64,000 nt of DNA from Plantibacter sp. PA-3-X8. Lineage in GTDB: Bacteria > Actinomycetota > Actinomycetes > Actinomycetales > Microbacteriaceae. Location: positions 868,001 through 932,000 of the forward strand of contig NZ_CP033107.1 of the NCBI RefSeq assembly GCF_003856975.1, in the 5' to 3' direction. This document shows, one piece after another, positions 26,304 through 35,626 of the stretch. How positions within the stretch are numbered: position 1 is the stretch's first letter; each line of letters starts with the position of its first letter. The notes beneath the pieces were generated by a model. It did no database searches, was not told the origin of the DNA, and saw only the letters and a list, made by a program, of their open reading frames with translations. Made by a program: the position numbers and the translations under genes.

Positions 26304-28076
26304 GTGTGGATTGTGGACAAGACATCATGGCGCGACGGAACAGCTCGGGGGCGGGGGACCGGAGCGGAACCCGAACCGATCCCGGAACCTGAACCGACGT
26401 CCCTCGATCCCGATCCCGAACCCGAGGCCCCGTCGTCACCACCCGACCCCGACCCCGCACCATCGGCACCGACCGGGAGCGCGGACACCCAGGCCGTCCC
26501 GCCCGTCGAACTCGTGCTCGAGGGTCCCGGGATCGATCCGACCGGTGCCTCCGTCAGCACCGCCGCGGTCCTCGCCTGGTTCGCGGCCGTCCCGGCCGGC
26601 AGCACCGTGATCGTCCGCGGCGGCGACGTCATCGCCGTGGACGCGACGATCAGGATCGACCGTCGCGTCCATCTCCGCGGGCGCGGCGAGCTGCGGTTCG
26701 TCGGAGGTGTCGAGGCGGCCCCGGCGCTGAAACTCATCGTGTCGGGCAGCTCGGTGACCGGTGTCCGGGTCAGCTACGCGGGCCCGCCGGCATCGAGCAC
26801 GGGTGAGCGCAACACCGGGATCAGCATCTGGGCGAGCGACGTCCTGATCGACGGCGTCACCGTCGACGGGTTCCAGAACGGCATCGCCGTGCAACCGTCA
26901 GGCGAGTTCGAGGGCGTCGTCATCTCCGCGTGCCATGTCCTGAACGTCGTCGGCTCGGGCGGAGGGCGAGGCTCCGCCTCGTCCGCGGGGGAGGACCGCG
27001 GCGACGGCATCACCGTCTGGGGTGCGCGTTCGGCGGTCATCGGTAACATCGTCTCGGCTGCCCCCGGCACCGACGCACGGGTCGGCATCCACGCGGAGAA
27101 CCTGCCCGACTACGCGGTCGATCCCGGGTCCTGGGCCGATTCGATGGTCACGATCGAGGGCAACGTCGTCACCGGCCCGTTCCGCCGATCCATCGCCGTG
27201 GAGGGCATGGCCCACACCGTCGTGACCGGCAACACCGTGTCCGACGCGACCTGGTGGGGACTCGCCGTCATCGACACCCGATCGGTCGCCCTGGTCGCGA
27301 ACACGGTGCGCTGGACGCGGACGGCCGACGACGACCAGGGGTCGGCCTGGGGGCCGAAGCGCTGCCCGGTCATGATCTACCGCGACGCGCAGGGAACCGT
27401 TGTCTCCGGCAACGTCATCGAGATCCGCGGCGTCGCGGCCGCGGGCATCATGGCCCAGGCGGCGACACCGCCCCGCGGTTCGACCACCGTCATCGGCGCC
27501 GTCGACGCGCTCATCACCGACAACGTGGTCCGCATCGCCGGCGGTACCTGCCCGATCGGGATCGCGCTCGATCGGACCAGACAACCCGTCGTCTCGGGCA
27601 ACCGGGTCGCCGTCACGCTCGCATCCGGCTCGGTGGGCGGTGTCGTGTCGTACCTCGCCGAGGATGCGGTGGTCTCCGACAACTCCATCACCGGGGCGGC
27701 GACCTCCAACGGGTTCGGGGTGCTCCACCAGGGTGCCGGCTCGATCGTGGTCATGGGGAACCGCATCGACCGCATCCGCGTCGCGGTCGCCGTGAGCAAC
27801 TGCACCGGTGGCGCGACGATCATCGGCAACACCGCGCGCGAGTGCGAGTACGGCCTCGACACCTTCGGCACGACCGGGCATTCGGTGGTGCAGGGCAACC
27901 GTTGGGAGTCGAACAACACGGCGCACGCGAACGCGCAGCCGAACACGAGCTACCTCTCCACGCGGCACATGGGGCTCGCGCGTCCGTACGGCGGTCGCTC
28001 CGGCGACATCCTCGTGGGGAACGGACGACTGTGGGTGAACGATCAGGGCACCTGGCGGTCGACCACCCTCAGCTGA
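26304..28076 (+). CDS. Right-handed parallel beta-helix repeat protein
   Basis: A 590-residue protein. Residues ~20-60 are low-complexity Pro/Glu/Asp sequence (EPEPIPEPEPTSLDPDPEPE). The rest is a beta-helix: repeated turns of the form VVSGNxI/V, for example VVTGNTVSDA, VVSGNVIEI, VVSGNRVAV, VVSDNSITG and VVMGNRIDR, as in pectate lyase/polysaccharide-lyase or NosD-like folds. Substrate is unknown. The frame has no ATG: GTG 26304 is the most upstream useful start, giving MWIVDKTSW with no signal peptide. An ATG at 26327 opens another frame that joins this one only if a base is lost in the nearby G-runs. The N-terminus should be treated as unresolved. Confidence 0.75.
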   Translation: MWIVDKTSWRDGTARGRGTGAEPEPIPEPEPTSLDPDPEPEAPSSPPDPDPAPSAPTGSADTQAVPPVELVLEGPGIDPTGASVSTAAVLAWFAAVPAGSTVIVRGGDVIAVDATIRIDRRVHLRGRGELRFVGGVEAAPALKLIVSGSSVTGVRVSYAGPPASSTGERNTGISIWASDVLIDGVTVDGFQNGIAVQPSGEFEGVVISACHVLNVVGSGGGRGSASSAGEDRGDGITVWGARSAVIGNIVSAAPGTDARVGIHAENLPDYAVDPGSWADSMVTIEGNVVTGPFRRSIAVEGMAHTVVTGNTVSDATWWGLAVIDTRSVALVANTVRWTRTADDDQGSAWGPKRCPVMIYRDAQGTVVSGNVIEIRGVAAAGIMAQAATPPRGSTTVIGAVDALITDNVVRIAGGTCPIGIALDRTRQPVVSGNRVAVTLASGSVGGVVSYLAEDAVVSDNSITGAATSNGFGVLHQGAGSIVVMGNRIDRIRVAVAVSNCTGGATIIGNTARECEYGLDTFGTTGHSVVQGNRWESNNTAHANAQPNTSYLSTRHMGLARPYGGRSGDILVGNGRLWVNDQGTWRSTTLS

Positions 28077-28079
28077 ACC

Positions 28080-28116
28080 GACCGGCGGGCGCCCGGGAAT
28101 CGAGCGCCCGCCGGTC
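28080..28116. terminator. Bidirectional hairpin terminator
   Basis: GACCGGCGGGCGC (28080-28092) pairs perfectly with GCGCCCGCCGGTC (28104-28116) around an 11-nt loop. It sits right after the beta-helix stop and just beyond the convergent ABC gene stop. There is no U-tract, as is common in high-GC actinobacteria. Confidence 0.75.
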
Positions 28117-28133
28117 GTGGCGTCGGTGTCGGA

Positions 28134-30218
28134 TCAGCTGCGCGGTGCGTGCGCCGTGTCGGAACCGCTGGCGACGGCTGCCTCGTCGATCGCCGACTGC
28201 TCCTCGCCACCGCGGAACTGCGTGCGGTAGAGCTCGGCGTACGCGCCGTCGACCTCGAGGAGCTGCGCGTGCGAGCCCTGCTCCACGATCCGGCCGTTCT
28301 CCATCACGAGGATCGTGTCCGCGTCGCGGATGGTCGACAAGCGGTGGGCGATGACGAACGAGGTGCGGTCGGACCGCAGCGCCGCCATCGCGTGCTGCAC
28401 CAGCAGCTCGGTCCGCGTGTCGACGGAGGACGTCGCCTCGTCGAGGATGAGCAGCTTCGGCTTCGCGATGAACGCGCGGGCGATGGTGATGAGCTGGCGC
28501 TCACCGGCGGAGACGCTGCCGCCGTCCGCGTCGAGGACGGTGTCGTACCCGTCGGGCAGCTGCCGCACGAAGCGGTCTACCATCGTCGCCTCAGCGGCCT
28601 CGACGACCTCCGCGTCGCTCGCGTCGAGTCGGCCGTATCGGATGTTCTCGCGGATCGTCCCCTCGAACAACCAGGCGTCCTGCAGCACCATCCCGACCTG
28701 CGACCGCAGCTCGGCACGCGTCAGCGCCGTGACGTCGACCCCGTCGAGGAGGATGCGTCCGCCGGTGAGCTCGTAGAACCGCATGACGAGATTCACGAGG
28801 GTCGTCTTCCCCGCCCCGGTCGGGCCGACGATCGCGACGGTCTGACCCGGCTGCGCGGAGAAGGAGAGGTCCTCGATGAGTGGCTTCTCGGGGTCGTAGC
28901 TGAAGGAGACGCCGTCGAACTCGACGTGGCCGTCGGTGTGCTCGGGCAGGTGCGCCGTCGCCGTCTCCGGGTCCTGCTCCTTGGCGTCGAGCAGCTCGAA
29001 GGTGCGCTCGGCGGACGCGACACCCGACTGCAACTGGTTGGCCATGCCCGCGATCTGGCCGAGCGGCTGCGAGAACTCGCGGGAGTACTGGATGAACGCC
29101 GTTGCGTCGCCGAGGGTCATCTGCCCGGAGGCGACCCGGAGGCCGCCCACGACGGCGATGAGCACGTAGGACAGATAGGAGACGAAGGTCATCGCCGGCA
29201 TGATCATGCCGGACACGAACTGCGCGCCGAACGCCGCCGTGTAGAGCTTCTCGTTCCGCTCGTCGAACTCGGCGAGCATCTCCTTGTCGCGACCGAAGAC
29301 CCGCACCAGCTCGAGGCCCGAGAACGACTCCTCGATGTGCCCGTTGAGCGAGCCGGTGTTCTTCCACTGCGCGGTGAAGAGCTTCTGCGAGCGGGAGCCG
29401 ATGACCCCGGCGATCAGCGCGGACAGCGGCAACGCGATCAGCGCGATGAGTGCGAGCTGCCACGACACGATGAACATCATCGCCGTGATGCCGAGCACCG
29501 TGAGGGCAGACTGCACGAGTTGTGAGAACGCCTGCTGGAGGGCGGTCTGGATGTTGTCGACGTCGTTCGTGACCCGGGACATGAGGTCGCCGCGCTGGCG
29601 GGTGTCGAAGTAGCTGAGCGGGAGGCGGTTGAGCTTCCGTTCGATGTCCTGGCGCAGGTTGTAGACCACGCGCATGACGAGTCCGTTGAGGATGTAGCCC
29701 TGCGCCCAGTTGAGGATCGACGCGACGATGTACATGGCGAGCACGATGATGATGAGGCGGCCGAGCAGGGTGAAGTCGATGCCCTGGCCGGGCGTGATGT
29801 CGGACTTCACGAGCATGTCGGCGTACTGGTCGTTGCCGGAGGCCCGTGCTTCGTCGACGATCCGGTCGAGCGGGACGCCCGCCGGGAGTTGCGAGCCGAT
29901 GACGCCGTTGAAGATCGCGTCCATCGCGAGCCCGAGGATCTTCGGGGCGATGACCGTGAGGACGACGGAGAGCACGACGAGCCCGACGACGAGGCTCATC
30001 TTCACCTTCTCGGGTGCGAGCAGACCGACGAGCCGCTTGGCGGACGGCCAGAACTGCTCGGCCTTCTTCGAGGGCGTGCCGCCGAACATGTCGCCGTCGG
30101 ACTCTCCCGGGGTGAACTCCGGCTCGAGGACGTCTGCCTCGATCGCGTTCAGCTCGGGAGCCTGGGCGGTGTCCTTCGAGGTGCGCGAGGGACGCTTGTC
30201 ACGTGGTGAACGGGCCAT
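28134..30218 (-). CDS. ABC exporter subunit with canonical ATPase site residues
   Basis: A 694-residue half-transporter: a ~70-residue hydrophilic N-terminus, six transmembrane segments and a C-terminal ATPase domain. Walker A is VGPTGAGKTT and Walker B LLILDEATSSVD with catalytic Glu594; the switch His625 is in IAHRLST. The signature loop is VSAGERQ (residues 569-575), which departs from SGGQ. With the upstream partner this makes a heterodimeric type IV exporter of the TM287/288 or BmrCD kind, exporting lipids or drugs. It starts 2 nt after the partner's stop with a weak AAGGGG upstream, so the two are translationally linked. Substrate unknown. Confidence 0.92.
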   Translation of the reverse strand: MARSPRDKRPSRTSKDTAQAPELNAIEADVLEPEFTPGESDGDMFGGTPSKKAEQFWPSAKRLVGLLAPEKVKMSLVVGLVVLSVVLTVIAPKILGLAMDAIFNGVIGSQLPAGVPLDRIVDEARASGNDQYADMLVKSDITPGQGIDFTLLGRLIIIVLAMYIVASILNWAQGYILNGLVMRVVYNLRQDIERKLNRLPLSYFDTRQRGDLMSRVTNDVDNIQTALQQAFSQLVQSALTVLGITAMMFIVSWQLALIALIALPLSALIAGVIGSRSQKLFTAQWKNTGSLNGHIEESFSGLELVRVFGRDKEMLAEFDERNEKLYTAAFGAQFVSGMIMPAMTFVSYLSYVLIAVVGGLRVASGQMTLGDATAFIQYSREFSQPLGQIAGMANQLQSGVASAERTFELLDAKEQDPETATAHLPEHTDGHVEFDGVSFSYDPEKPLIEDLSFSAQPGQTVAIVGPTGAGKTTLVNLVMRFYELTGGRILLDGVDVTALTRAELRSQVGMVLQDAWLFEGTIRENIRYGRLDASDAEVVEAAEATMVDRFVRQLPDGYDTVLDADGGSVSAGERQLITIARAFIAKPKLLILDEATSSVDTRTELLVQHAMAALRSDRTSFVIAHRLSTIRDADTILVMENGRIVEQGSHAQLLEVDGAYAELYRTQFRGGEEQSAIDEAAVASGSDTAHAPRS

Positions 30219-30220
30219 GG

Positions 30221-31957
30221 TCACGCCACCCCTTCCACAGCGAGCTGCGATTGGACGATCTCGCGATACGTCTCGTTGGATTCCAGGAGTTCGTCGTGGG
30301 TGCCGCGGCCGACGATGCCGCCGTCGTTCATGACGATGATGTGGTCGGCCTCGCGGATCGTCGCGATGCGCTGCGCGACGATGATGACGGTCGCGTCGGC
30401 GGTGCTGTCGCCGAGGGCTGCCCGGAGTCGGGCGTCGGTGGCGACGTCGAGGGCCGAGAACGAGTCGTCGAAGAGGTAGACCAGGGGCTTCGCGACGAGG
30501 GCCCTGGCGATGCACAGGCGCTGACGCTGGCCGCCGGACACGTTCGTGCCACCCTGGGCGACGCCGTCGTTCAGCATCTTCGGCTTCGCGCGGACGAAGT
30601 CCTCAGCCTGCGCGACGTCGAGGGCGCTCCACAGCTCGTCGTCGGTGGCGTCGGGACGTCCGAACCGGAGGTTCGAGGCGATCGTGCCCGAGAACAGGTA
30701 CGGCTTCTGCGGCACGATCCCGACGACCCCGGCGATCTGCTGCCGGGTGAGCTGCGAGACGGGGACGCCGTCGATGGTGACGTGGCCCTGCTGCGGGTCG
30801 TAGAGGCGCGGGATGAGCGAGAGGAGCGTCGTCTTGCCGGAGCCGGTCGAGCCGACGATCGCGGTGGTCTTGCCGGGCTCCGCCGTGAACGTCACGTCCG
30901 ACAGGACCGGTCGCTCCGCGCCGGGGTAGCCGAAGGTGACGCCGGTGAACTCGACGCGACCGACGGACGGCACGCGGATGTCGGTGCTGGTCGGCACCGT
31001 GAGGCTCGGCTCGGTGTCGAGGACGCTCTGGATGCGTTCGGCGCACACGACCGCGCGAGGGATCATCATGACCATGAAGACGCCCATCATCACCGAGGTG
31101 AGGATCTGGAGCAGATACTGGAGGAACGCGGTGAGGGAACCGACTTGCATCTGTCCGGCGTCCACCCGCTGACCGCCGAACCAGAGGACGGCGGCGGTCG
31201 CGAGGTGCAGGACCATCATGATGACGGGGAACATGAGGACGAAGATGTTGCCGACCTTGATCGAGACGCGCGTGAGCGCCTCGTTCGCACGGTTGTAGCG
31301 CTCCGACTCGAACGGCTCGCGGACGAAGGCGCGTACGACGCGGATGCCGATGATCTGCTCGCGCAGCACGCTGTTGATGCCGTCGATGCGGTCCTGCATC
31401 TGCCGGAACAGCGGCATGAGCAGGTAGACCAGGAACCCGACGATGATGAAGAGCACCGGCACGGACACCCACACCAGCCAGGACAGCCCCGCGTCCTCAC
31501 GGAGGGCCATGATGATGCCGCCGACGCACATGATCGGTGCGGACACCATGAAGTTGAGGGTCATGAGGATCAGCATCTGGACCTGCTGGACGTCGTTCGT
31601 GCCGCGCGTGATGAGCGTCGCGCTGCCGAAGCCGCCGATCTCGAGGGCGCCGAGCGAGTCGACCTTCCGGTAGAACTCCCGGCGCAGGTCGCGGCCGATG
31701 GCCATGGCGGTGCGGGCGCCGAAGTAGACCCCGCCGATGGCTGCGGCCACCTGGACGAGGCAGACGAGCAGCATCGTCATGCCGGTGGACCAGATGAAGT
31801 CCGTGTCGCCCCGGGAGACGCCCTGGTCGATGATCTGGGCGTTCAGGCTGGGGAGGTAGAGGGCCGCGATCGTCGAGACGAGCTGCAGCACGAACACCGC
31901 GACCACCCAGGCCGCGTACGGCTTGGCGTGTCGGAGGGCGAGGGCGAGGAGGGCCAC
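30221..31957 (-). CDS. ABC exporter subunit with degenerate ATPase site
   Basis: A 578-residue half-transporter with six transmembrane segments and a C-terminal ATPase. Walker A is normal (VGSTGSGKTT) and the signature is canonical (VSGGQRQRL). The Walker B residue that should be Glu is Asp498 (YLFDDSFSALD), and the switch His is Gln529 (IVAQRIATI). These replacements define the non-hydrolysing site of asymmetric exporters such as TM287. Its partner 2 nt downstream carries the complementary odd signature. It starts with GTG at 31957 with AAGGA 6 nt upstream. The pair forms one operon; the gap 31958-32151 upstream shows no clear operator. Confidence 0.92.
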   Translation of the reverse strand: MALLALALRHAKPYAAWVVAVFVLQLVSTIAALYLPSLNAQIIDQGVSRGDTDFIWSTGMTMLLVCLVQVAAAIGGVYFGARTAMAIGRDLRREFYRKVDSLGALEIGGFGSATLITRGTNDVQQVQMLILMTLNFMVSAPIMCVGGIIMALREDAGLSWLVWVSVPVLFIIVGFLVYLLMPLFRQMQDRIDGINSVLREQIIGIRVVRAFVREPFESERYNRANEALTRVSIKVGNIFVLMFPVIMMVLHLATAAVLWFGGQRVDAGQMQVGSLTAFLQYLLQILTSVMMGVFMVMMIPRAVVCAERIQSVLDTEPSLTVPTSTDIRVPSVGRVEFTGVTFGYPGAERPVLSDVTFTAEPGKTTAIVGSTGSGKTTLLSLIPRLYDPQQGHVTIDGVPVSQLTRQQIAGVVGIVPQKPYLFSGTIASNLRFGRPDATDDELWSALDVAQAEDFVRAKPKMLNDGVAQGGTNVSGGQRQRLCIARALVAKPLVYLFDDSFSALDVATDARLRAALGDSTADATVIIVAQRIATIREADHIIVMNDGGIVGRGTHDELLESNETYREIVQSQLAVEGVA

Positions 31958-32151
31958 GTGAGGTCCTTAGACGGTTCGTGTCCGGCGCGGGGCATCGCGC
32001 GGACGGGTGACGAGGTGGAGCGGGCCTGGCGCGAGACCAGTGCTCCGGTCGGCGGCGCAGCCGGACGGGAGCGTGAGGGACGTGCCCGAGTGACGATACT
32101 CCGCACCGGTGACACGGTGGTGTCCCGGTTCGGAATCGTGATGATCTCGGG

Positions 32152-33726
32152 TCAGTCGACGCCGACGGAGATGGTGTGCCAGCCCTCCGCGCCGTCGGGG
32201 ACGACGTCGACGGGGGTCTCGCTCTGCGTCTTGCCCGCGGCGTCGGTCGCGCGCACCGCGATGGTGTGGTCGCCGGCCGGGGCGTCCCACTGGAGGACCC
32301 ACTGCACCCAGGTGTCGTCGGAGATGGCGGTCGCGAGCGTCGTGTCGAGCCAGTCGCCGTCGTCGATCCGGACCTGGACCCGGTTCACGCCCGTGTGCTG
32401 TGCCCAGGCGACGCCGGCGATCGCGACGTTCCCCGCCGCGACACGTCCACCGTTGCGGGGTACGTCGATGCGCGACTCCGTCTTGATGGGCCCGCGCTCG
32501 GACCAGCCGCGGTCGGTCCAGTAGGCCCGGGCGTCCGCGTAGCGGGTCACCTCCAGCTCGACGACCCACTTCGTGGCGGAGACGTACCCGTACAGGCCCG
32601 GGACGACCATGCGCACCGGGAAGCCGTGCTGCAGCGGGAGCGGTTGCCCGTTCATCCCGACGGCGAGGAGGCTGTCGCGATCCTCGTCCTGCAACACCTC
32701 GAGCGGAGTGCCGGCGGTGAACCCGTCGATGCTCCGCGACAGGACCATGTCGGCCCCGGCCTTGGGCTTCGCGCGGGCGAGCAACTCGCGGATCGGATAC
32801 CCGAGCCAGAGCGCGTTGCCGATGAGGTCGCCGCCGACGGGGTTCGAGACGCAGGTCAGCGTGATGATCGACTCCTGGAGCGGGAGGGCGAGGAGTTCCT
32901 CGAACCCGATCTCGACCTCCTGCTCAACCATGCCGGTGATCTTGAGGCTCCAGGTCGAGGGGTCGATGTTCGGCACCTGGAGGGCCGTGTCGATCCGGTA
33001 GAAGGAGTCGTTCGCCGACACGACCGGGGTGAGTCCGTCGATACCGAGTTCGGCTCCGGCGGGGACCGGCGGTGCGGCGACGGCGGCCGTCGGGAGCTTG
33101 AGCGCCTTCCGGATGGTCTCAACGGCGACCGCTCCGGCCGACGCGACGCGCGCGCCGACGCCGACGACGAGTGCGCCGACCGCGGTGCCGCCGAGCAGGA
33201 CGAGGAAGGAGCGCCGGGGGAGTTCGGCCCGGGAGGCGCCGACGACCGGCCGGGCTTCATCCGCGACCGTCGCGTCGTCCCAGGTGCGGAGCCGGGTGAC
33301 GAGCAGTCGCAGGACGAGGATGCCGACCGCGGCACCGACGACGCTCGGGAACGCCCAGTCGAGGCCCGCGTCCGCGCGGGTGATCGCTGCGACGACCGCG
33401 ACGACACCGACGAGCGCGAGCGCGATGCTGCCGACCACCGGGCGACGCTCCTCGAGGATCCCGATCCCGACGGCGAGGGCCGCGACCAGGACGCCGAGCA
33501 CGATGAGCAGCACGAGCTTGTCGTTGGTGCCGAACAGGGCGATGACGAGGTCCTTCACCCACCCGGGCACGAGGTCGATCACGAGGGAACCCACGGCGAG
33601 CAGTGGCGAGCTCGCGGGGGCGACGAAGGCTGCGACGGCCTCGGCCGAGCCGAGGGTGGCGACGGCTGCGACGACGCCGGACGCACCGGCGAGCAGGGTG
33701 CGGCGGCGGGGCTCCATGTCCGTCAT
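32152..33726 (-). CDS. Membrane-anchored molybdopterin-dependent oxidoreductase
   Basis: A 524-residue protein. The N-terminal ~210 residues hold about five hydrophobic segments. Then comes an oxidoreductase molybdopterin-binding domain with the probable molybdenum-ligating Cys292 in [19 protein letters not shown]. The C-terminal ~110 residues resemble the Mo-co dimerisation domain of sulfite oxidases ([30 protein letters not shown]). The catalytic part is probably outside the membrane. The electron acceptor is unknown. The start may be ATG 33726 or 33717; neither has a clear ribosome binding site. It is divergent from moaA, linking the enzyme to cofactor synthesis. Confidence 0.9.
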   Translation of the reverse strand: MTDMEPRRRTLLAGASGVVAAVATLGSAEAVAAFVAPASSPLLAVGSLVIDLVPGWVKDLVIALFGTNDKLVLLIVLGVLVAALAVGIGILEERRPVVGSIALALVGVVAVVAAITRADAGLDWAFPSVVGAAVGILVLRLLVTRLRTWDDATVADEARPVVGASRAELPRRSFLVLLGGTAVGALVVGVGARVASAGAVAVETIRKALKLPTAAVAAPPVPAGAELGIDGLTPVVSANDSFYRIDTALQVPNIDPSTWSLKITGMVEQEVEIGFEELLALPLQESIITLTCVSNPVGGDLIGNALWLGYPIRELLARAKPKAGADMVLSRSIDGFTAGTPLEVLQDEDRDSLLAVGMNGQPLPLQHGFPVRMVVPGLYGYVSATKWVVELEVTRYADARAYWTDRGWSERGPIKTESRIDVPRNGGRVAAGNVAIAGVAWAQHTGVNRVQVRIDDGDWLDTTLATAISDDTWVQWVLQWDAPAGDHTIAVRATDAAGKTQSETPVDVVPDGAEGWHTISVGVD

Positions 33727-33795
33727 GCTACGCGCGCCCGCTGGGCGTTCCTCCCCGAAGCGGCTCTAGAGGGGCAAGTCGGCCGTCCATCCCCG

Positions 33796-33801
33796 TACTC
33801 T
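33796..33801 (+). promoter_or_regulatory. Candidate -10 box of moaA (leaderless)
   Basis: TACTCT ends 6 nt before the moaA ATG at 33808. The run of six G between them directly abuts the ATG and is too close to work as a Shine-Dalgarno sequence, so a leaderless mRNA is the better reading. The -35 region is weak. Confidence 0.5.
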
Positions 33802-33807
33802 GGGGGG

Positions 33808-34875
33808 ATGACCACAGTCGGGCTCGGAATCCCACGCATCGGGTCGCCGCTCAGGCACATCCCGGACGCTGCCGGGCGCCCCGACGTCGACGGCCTCATC
33901 GACCGCTTCGGCAGGGTCGCCCGCGACCTCCGGGTGTCGATCACGGAGAAGTGCTCGCTGCGCTGCACGTACTGCATGCCCGAGCAGGGTCTCCCCGCGA
34001 TCGCCCGCGACGACCTGCTGACGCCCACCGAGATCGGTCGCCTCGTCGAGATCGCCGTCCGCGACCTCGGGGTGCACGACATCCGCTTCACGGGTGGCGA
34101 GCCGCTCATGCGCCCCGACCTCGCGGAGATCATCGCCCGCAGCTCCGCGGTCGCCGGCGACGCCTCGATCTCCATGACGACGAACGGCATCGGACTCGAC
34201 AAGCGCGTCGACGAGCTCGTGGCCGCCGGGCTCACCCGCGTGAACATCTCCCTCGACACCGTCGACCGCGACCACTTCGCGCGACTCACGCGTCGCGACC
34301 GACTCCCCGCCGTCCTGGCCGGCATCGAGGCCGCCAAGCGCGCCGGGCTGACGCCGCTCAAGATCAACGCCGTCCTCATGCGCGACACGCTCGACGGCGC
34401 GGTCGCCCTGCTCTCCTGGGCGATCGAGAACGGTTGCCGCCTCCGCTTCATCGAGCAGATGCCGCTCGACGCCGACGAGGCGTGGGTGCGGGAGAACATG
34501 GTCGACGCGGCCGAGTTGCTCGACGTCCTCGGCTCCCGCTTCACGCTCACTGCCCCGCATCGCGAGGACCCCTCCGCTCCCGCAGAGGAGTGGCTCGTCG
34601 ACGGCGGCCCGGCCACGGTCGGCATCATCGCCTCGGTCACGCGCTCGTTCTGCGACGACTGCGACCGCACGCGTCTCACCGCCGAGGGGACGATCCGCTC
34701 CTGCCTCTTCGGCGACGACGAGACCGACCTTCGGGGCATGTTGCGTTCGGGCGTCGAGGACGTCGAGATCGCGGATCGCTGGCGCGCGGCGATGTGGCAC
34801 AAGCAGGCCGGGCACCGCATCGCGTCACCCGACTTCGTCCGTCCCGAGCGGAGCATGGGAGCGATCGGTGGCTGA
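33808..34875 (+). CDS. moaA: GTP 3',8-cyclase MoaA
   Basis: A 355-residue radical SAM enzyme that makes the first Moco intermediate from GTP. The N-terminal cluster ligands are Cys49, Cys53 and Cys56 ([15 protein letters not shown]). The C-terminal cluster ligands are Cys282, Cys285 and Cys299 ([10 protein letters not shown] and IRSCLF). The C-terminal Gly-Gly (MGAIGG), needed for activity in known MoaA, is present. The start ATG 33808 is leaderless by context. It overlaps moaD, forming a moaA-moaD unit. It works with the MoaC domain encoded at 39968-40951 to give cPMP. Confidence 0.96.
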   Translation: MTTVGLGIPRIGSPLRHIPDAAGRPDVDGLIDRFGRVARDLRVSITEKCSLRCTYCMPEQGLPAIARDDLLTPTEIGRLVEIAVRDLGVHDIRFTGGEPLMRPDLAEIIARSSAVAGDASISMTTNGIGLDKRVDELVAAGLTRVNISLDTVDRDHFARLTRRDRLPAVLAGIEAAKRAGLTPLKINAVLMRDTLDGAVALLSWAIENGCRLRFIEQMPLDADEAWVRENMVDAAELLDVLGSRFTLTAPHREDPSAPAEEWLVDGGPATVGIIASVTRSFCDDCDRTRLTAEGTIRSCLFGDDETDLRGMLRSGVEDVEIADRWRAAMWHKQAGHRIASPDFVRPERSMGAIGG

Positions 34876-35125
34876 GACGACGACCCTGCAGGTGCTCGTG
34901 CGCTACTTCGCCGCTGCCGAGGAGGCCGCCGGCGTCCCCGAGGAGTCCTTGCCGGCGGTCGCGACGGTCGGCGAGCTGAAGTCGGTGCTGCTCGAGCGCT
35001 ACGGCGACGCGATGGCGAAGGTCCTCGCGTCAGGCTCGTTCCTGGTCGACGGCGTCGTCAGTCGCGACGACACCCGTCCGCTCGGCGCCCGGGTCGACGT
35101 CCTCCCACCCTTCGCCGGCGGCTAG
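34868..35125 (+). CDS. moaD: Molybdopterin synthase small subunit MoaD
   Basis: An 85-residue ubiquitin-like sulfur carrier ending in the required Gly-Gly (LPPFAGG). It starts with GTG at 34868, overlapping the moaA end by 8 nt. The C-terminal glycine is adenylated by a MoeB-type enzyme (42242-43381 is the candidate) and then thiocarboxylated; MoaE (39547-39975) is the large-subunit partner. The stop overlaps the stop of the convergent BLUF gene within one CTAG. Confidence 0.93.
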   Translation: MAETTTLQVLVRYFAAAEEAAGVPEESLPAVATVGELKSVLLERYGDAMAKVLASGSFLVDGVVSRDDTRPLGARVDVLPPFAGG

Positions 35126-35589
35126 GACGGGGACGTCGCTGAGCGACCACGCTCGGCGAGGGCGCGGGTCGCGCGGTGTTGGAACCATCGCAGGAGGTCC
35201 AGGATGCGATGGCGCCGTGCATCCGATTCGTCCTCGTGCGACGCGCGGTAGCCGGGGACCGAATCAGCCGGGTAGTCGTCGAGGTTCTCGCAGCGCATGG
35301 TCCAGTCCGGGAACCGCCGGTAGTCGATCTCCTCTTCGACCAGGACCCGCAGCTCGCTGTGTCGGGTGTCCTCGCGCAACCGCTGCAGCACGTGGCGCAC
35401 GGCCGTAGGAGGCCCTTCGATCACCTGGAAGAAGTCGTCGCCGCGCACGGCGAGCATGCCGGTGAGGCCGGAGCGTCCGTTGTTGTCGCGGGACTGCCGG
35501 AGGATCGCTTCGAGGGCGGTCTGGGTCAGCGGCGCAGCGGAGGTGCTCACGTAGGTCAGGGAGAGGAACGCGGATTCGGGCTGCGTCAT
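35122..35589 (-). CDS. BLUF-domain blue-light sensor protein
   Basis: A 155-residue protein; residues ~8-100 are a BLUF flavin-binding domain. The photocycle residues fall at the spacing known from AppA: Tyr13 (SLTYVSTS), Asn37 (SRDNNGRSGLTG), Gln55 (DDFFQVIEGP), Trp96 and Met98 (FPDWTMRC). The rest is a short Arg-rich helical tail without an output enzyme domain, so signalling probably uses a protein partner. A small membrane protein gene lies 37 nt upstream on the same strand, the only candidate partner in the operon. Light sensing in a surface- or plant-associated bacterium is plausible. Confidence 0.92.
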   Translation of the reverse strand: MTQPESAFLSLTYVSTSAAPLTQTALEAILRQSRDNNGRSGLTGMLAVRGDDFFQVIEGPPTAVRHVLQRLREDTRHSELRVLVEEEIDYRRFPDWTMRCENLDDYPADSVPGYRASHEDESDARRHRILDLLRWFQHRATRALAERGRSATSPS

Positions 35590-35626
35590 ACTCCGTGACC
35601 TTACACGTCAGGTGTCGGATAGGGGC

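Noticed and set aside
33802..33807. Six-G run before moaA as a Shine-Dalgarno sequence
   Set aside because: It touches the ATG with no spacing, so it cannot pair usefully with 16S rRNA; a TACTCT box six bases upstream explains the site better.
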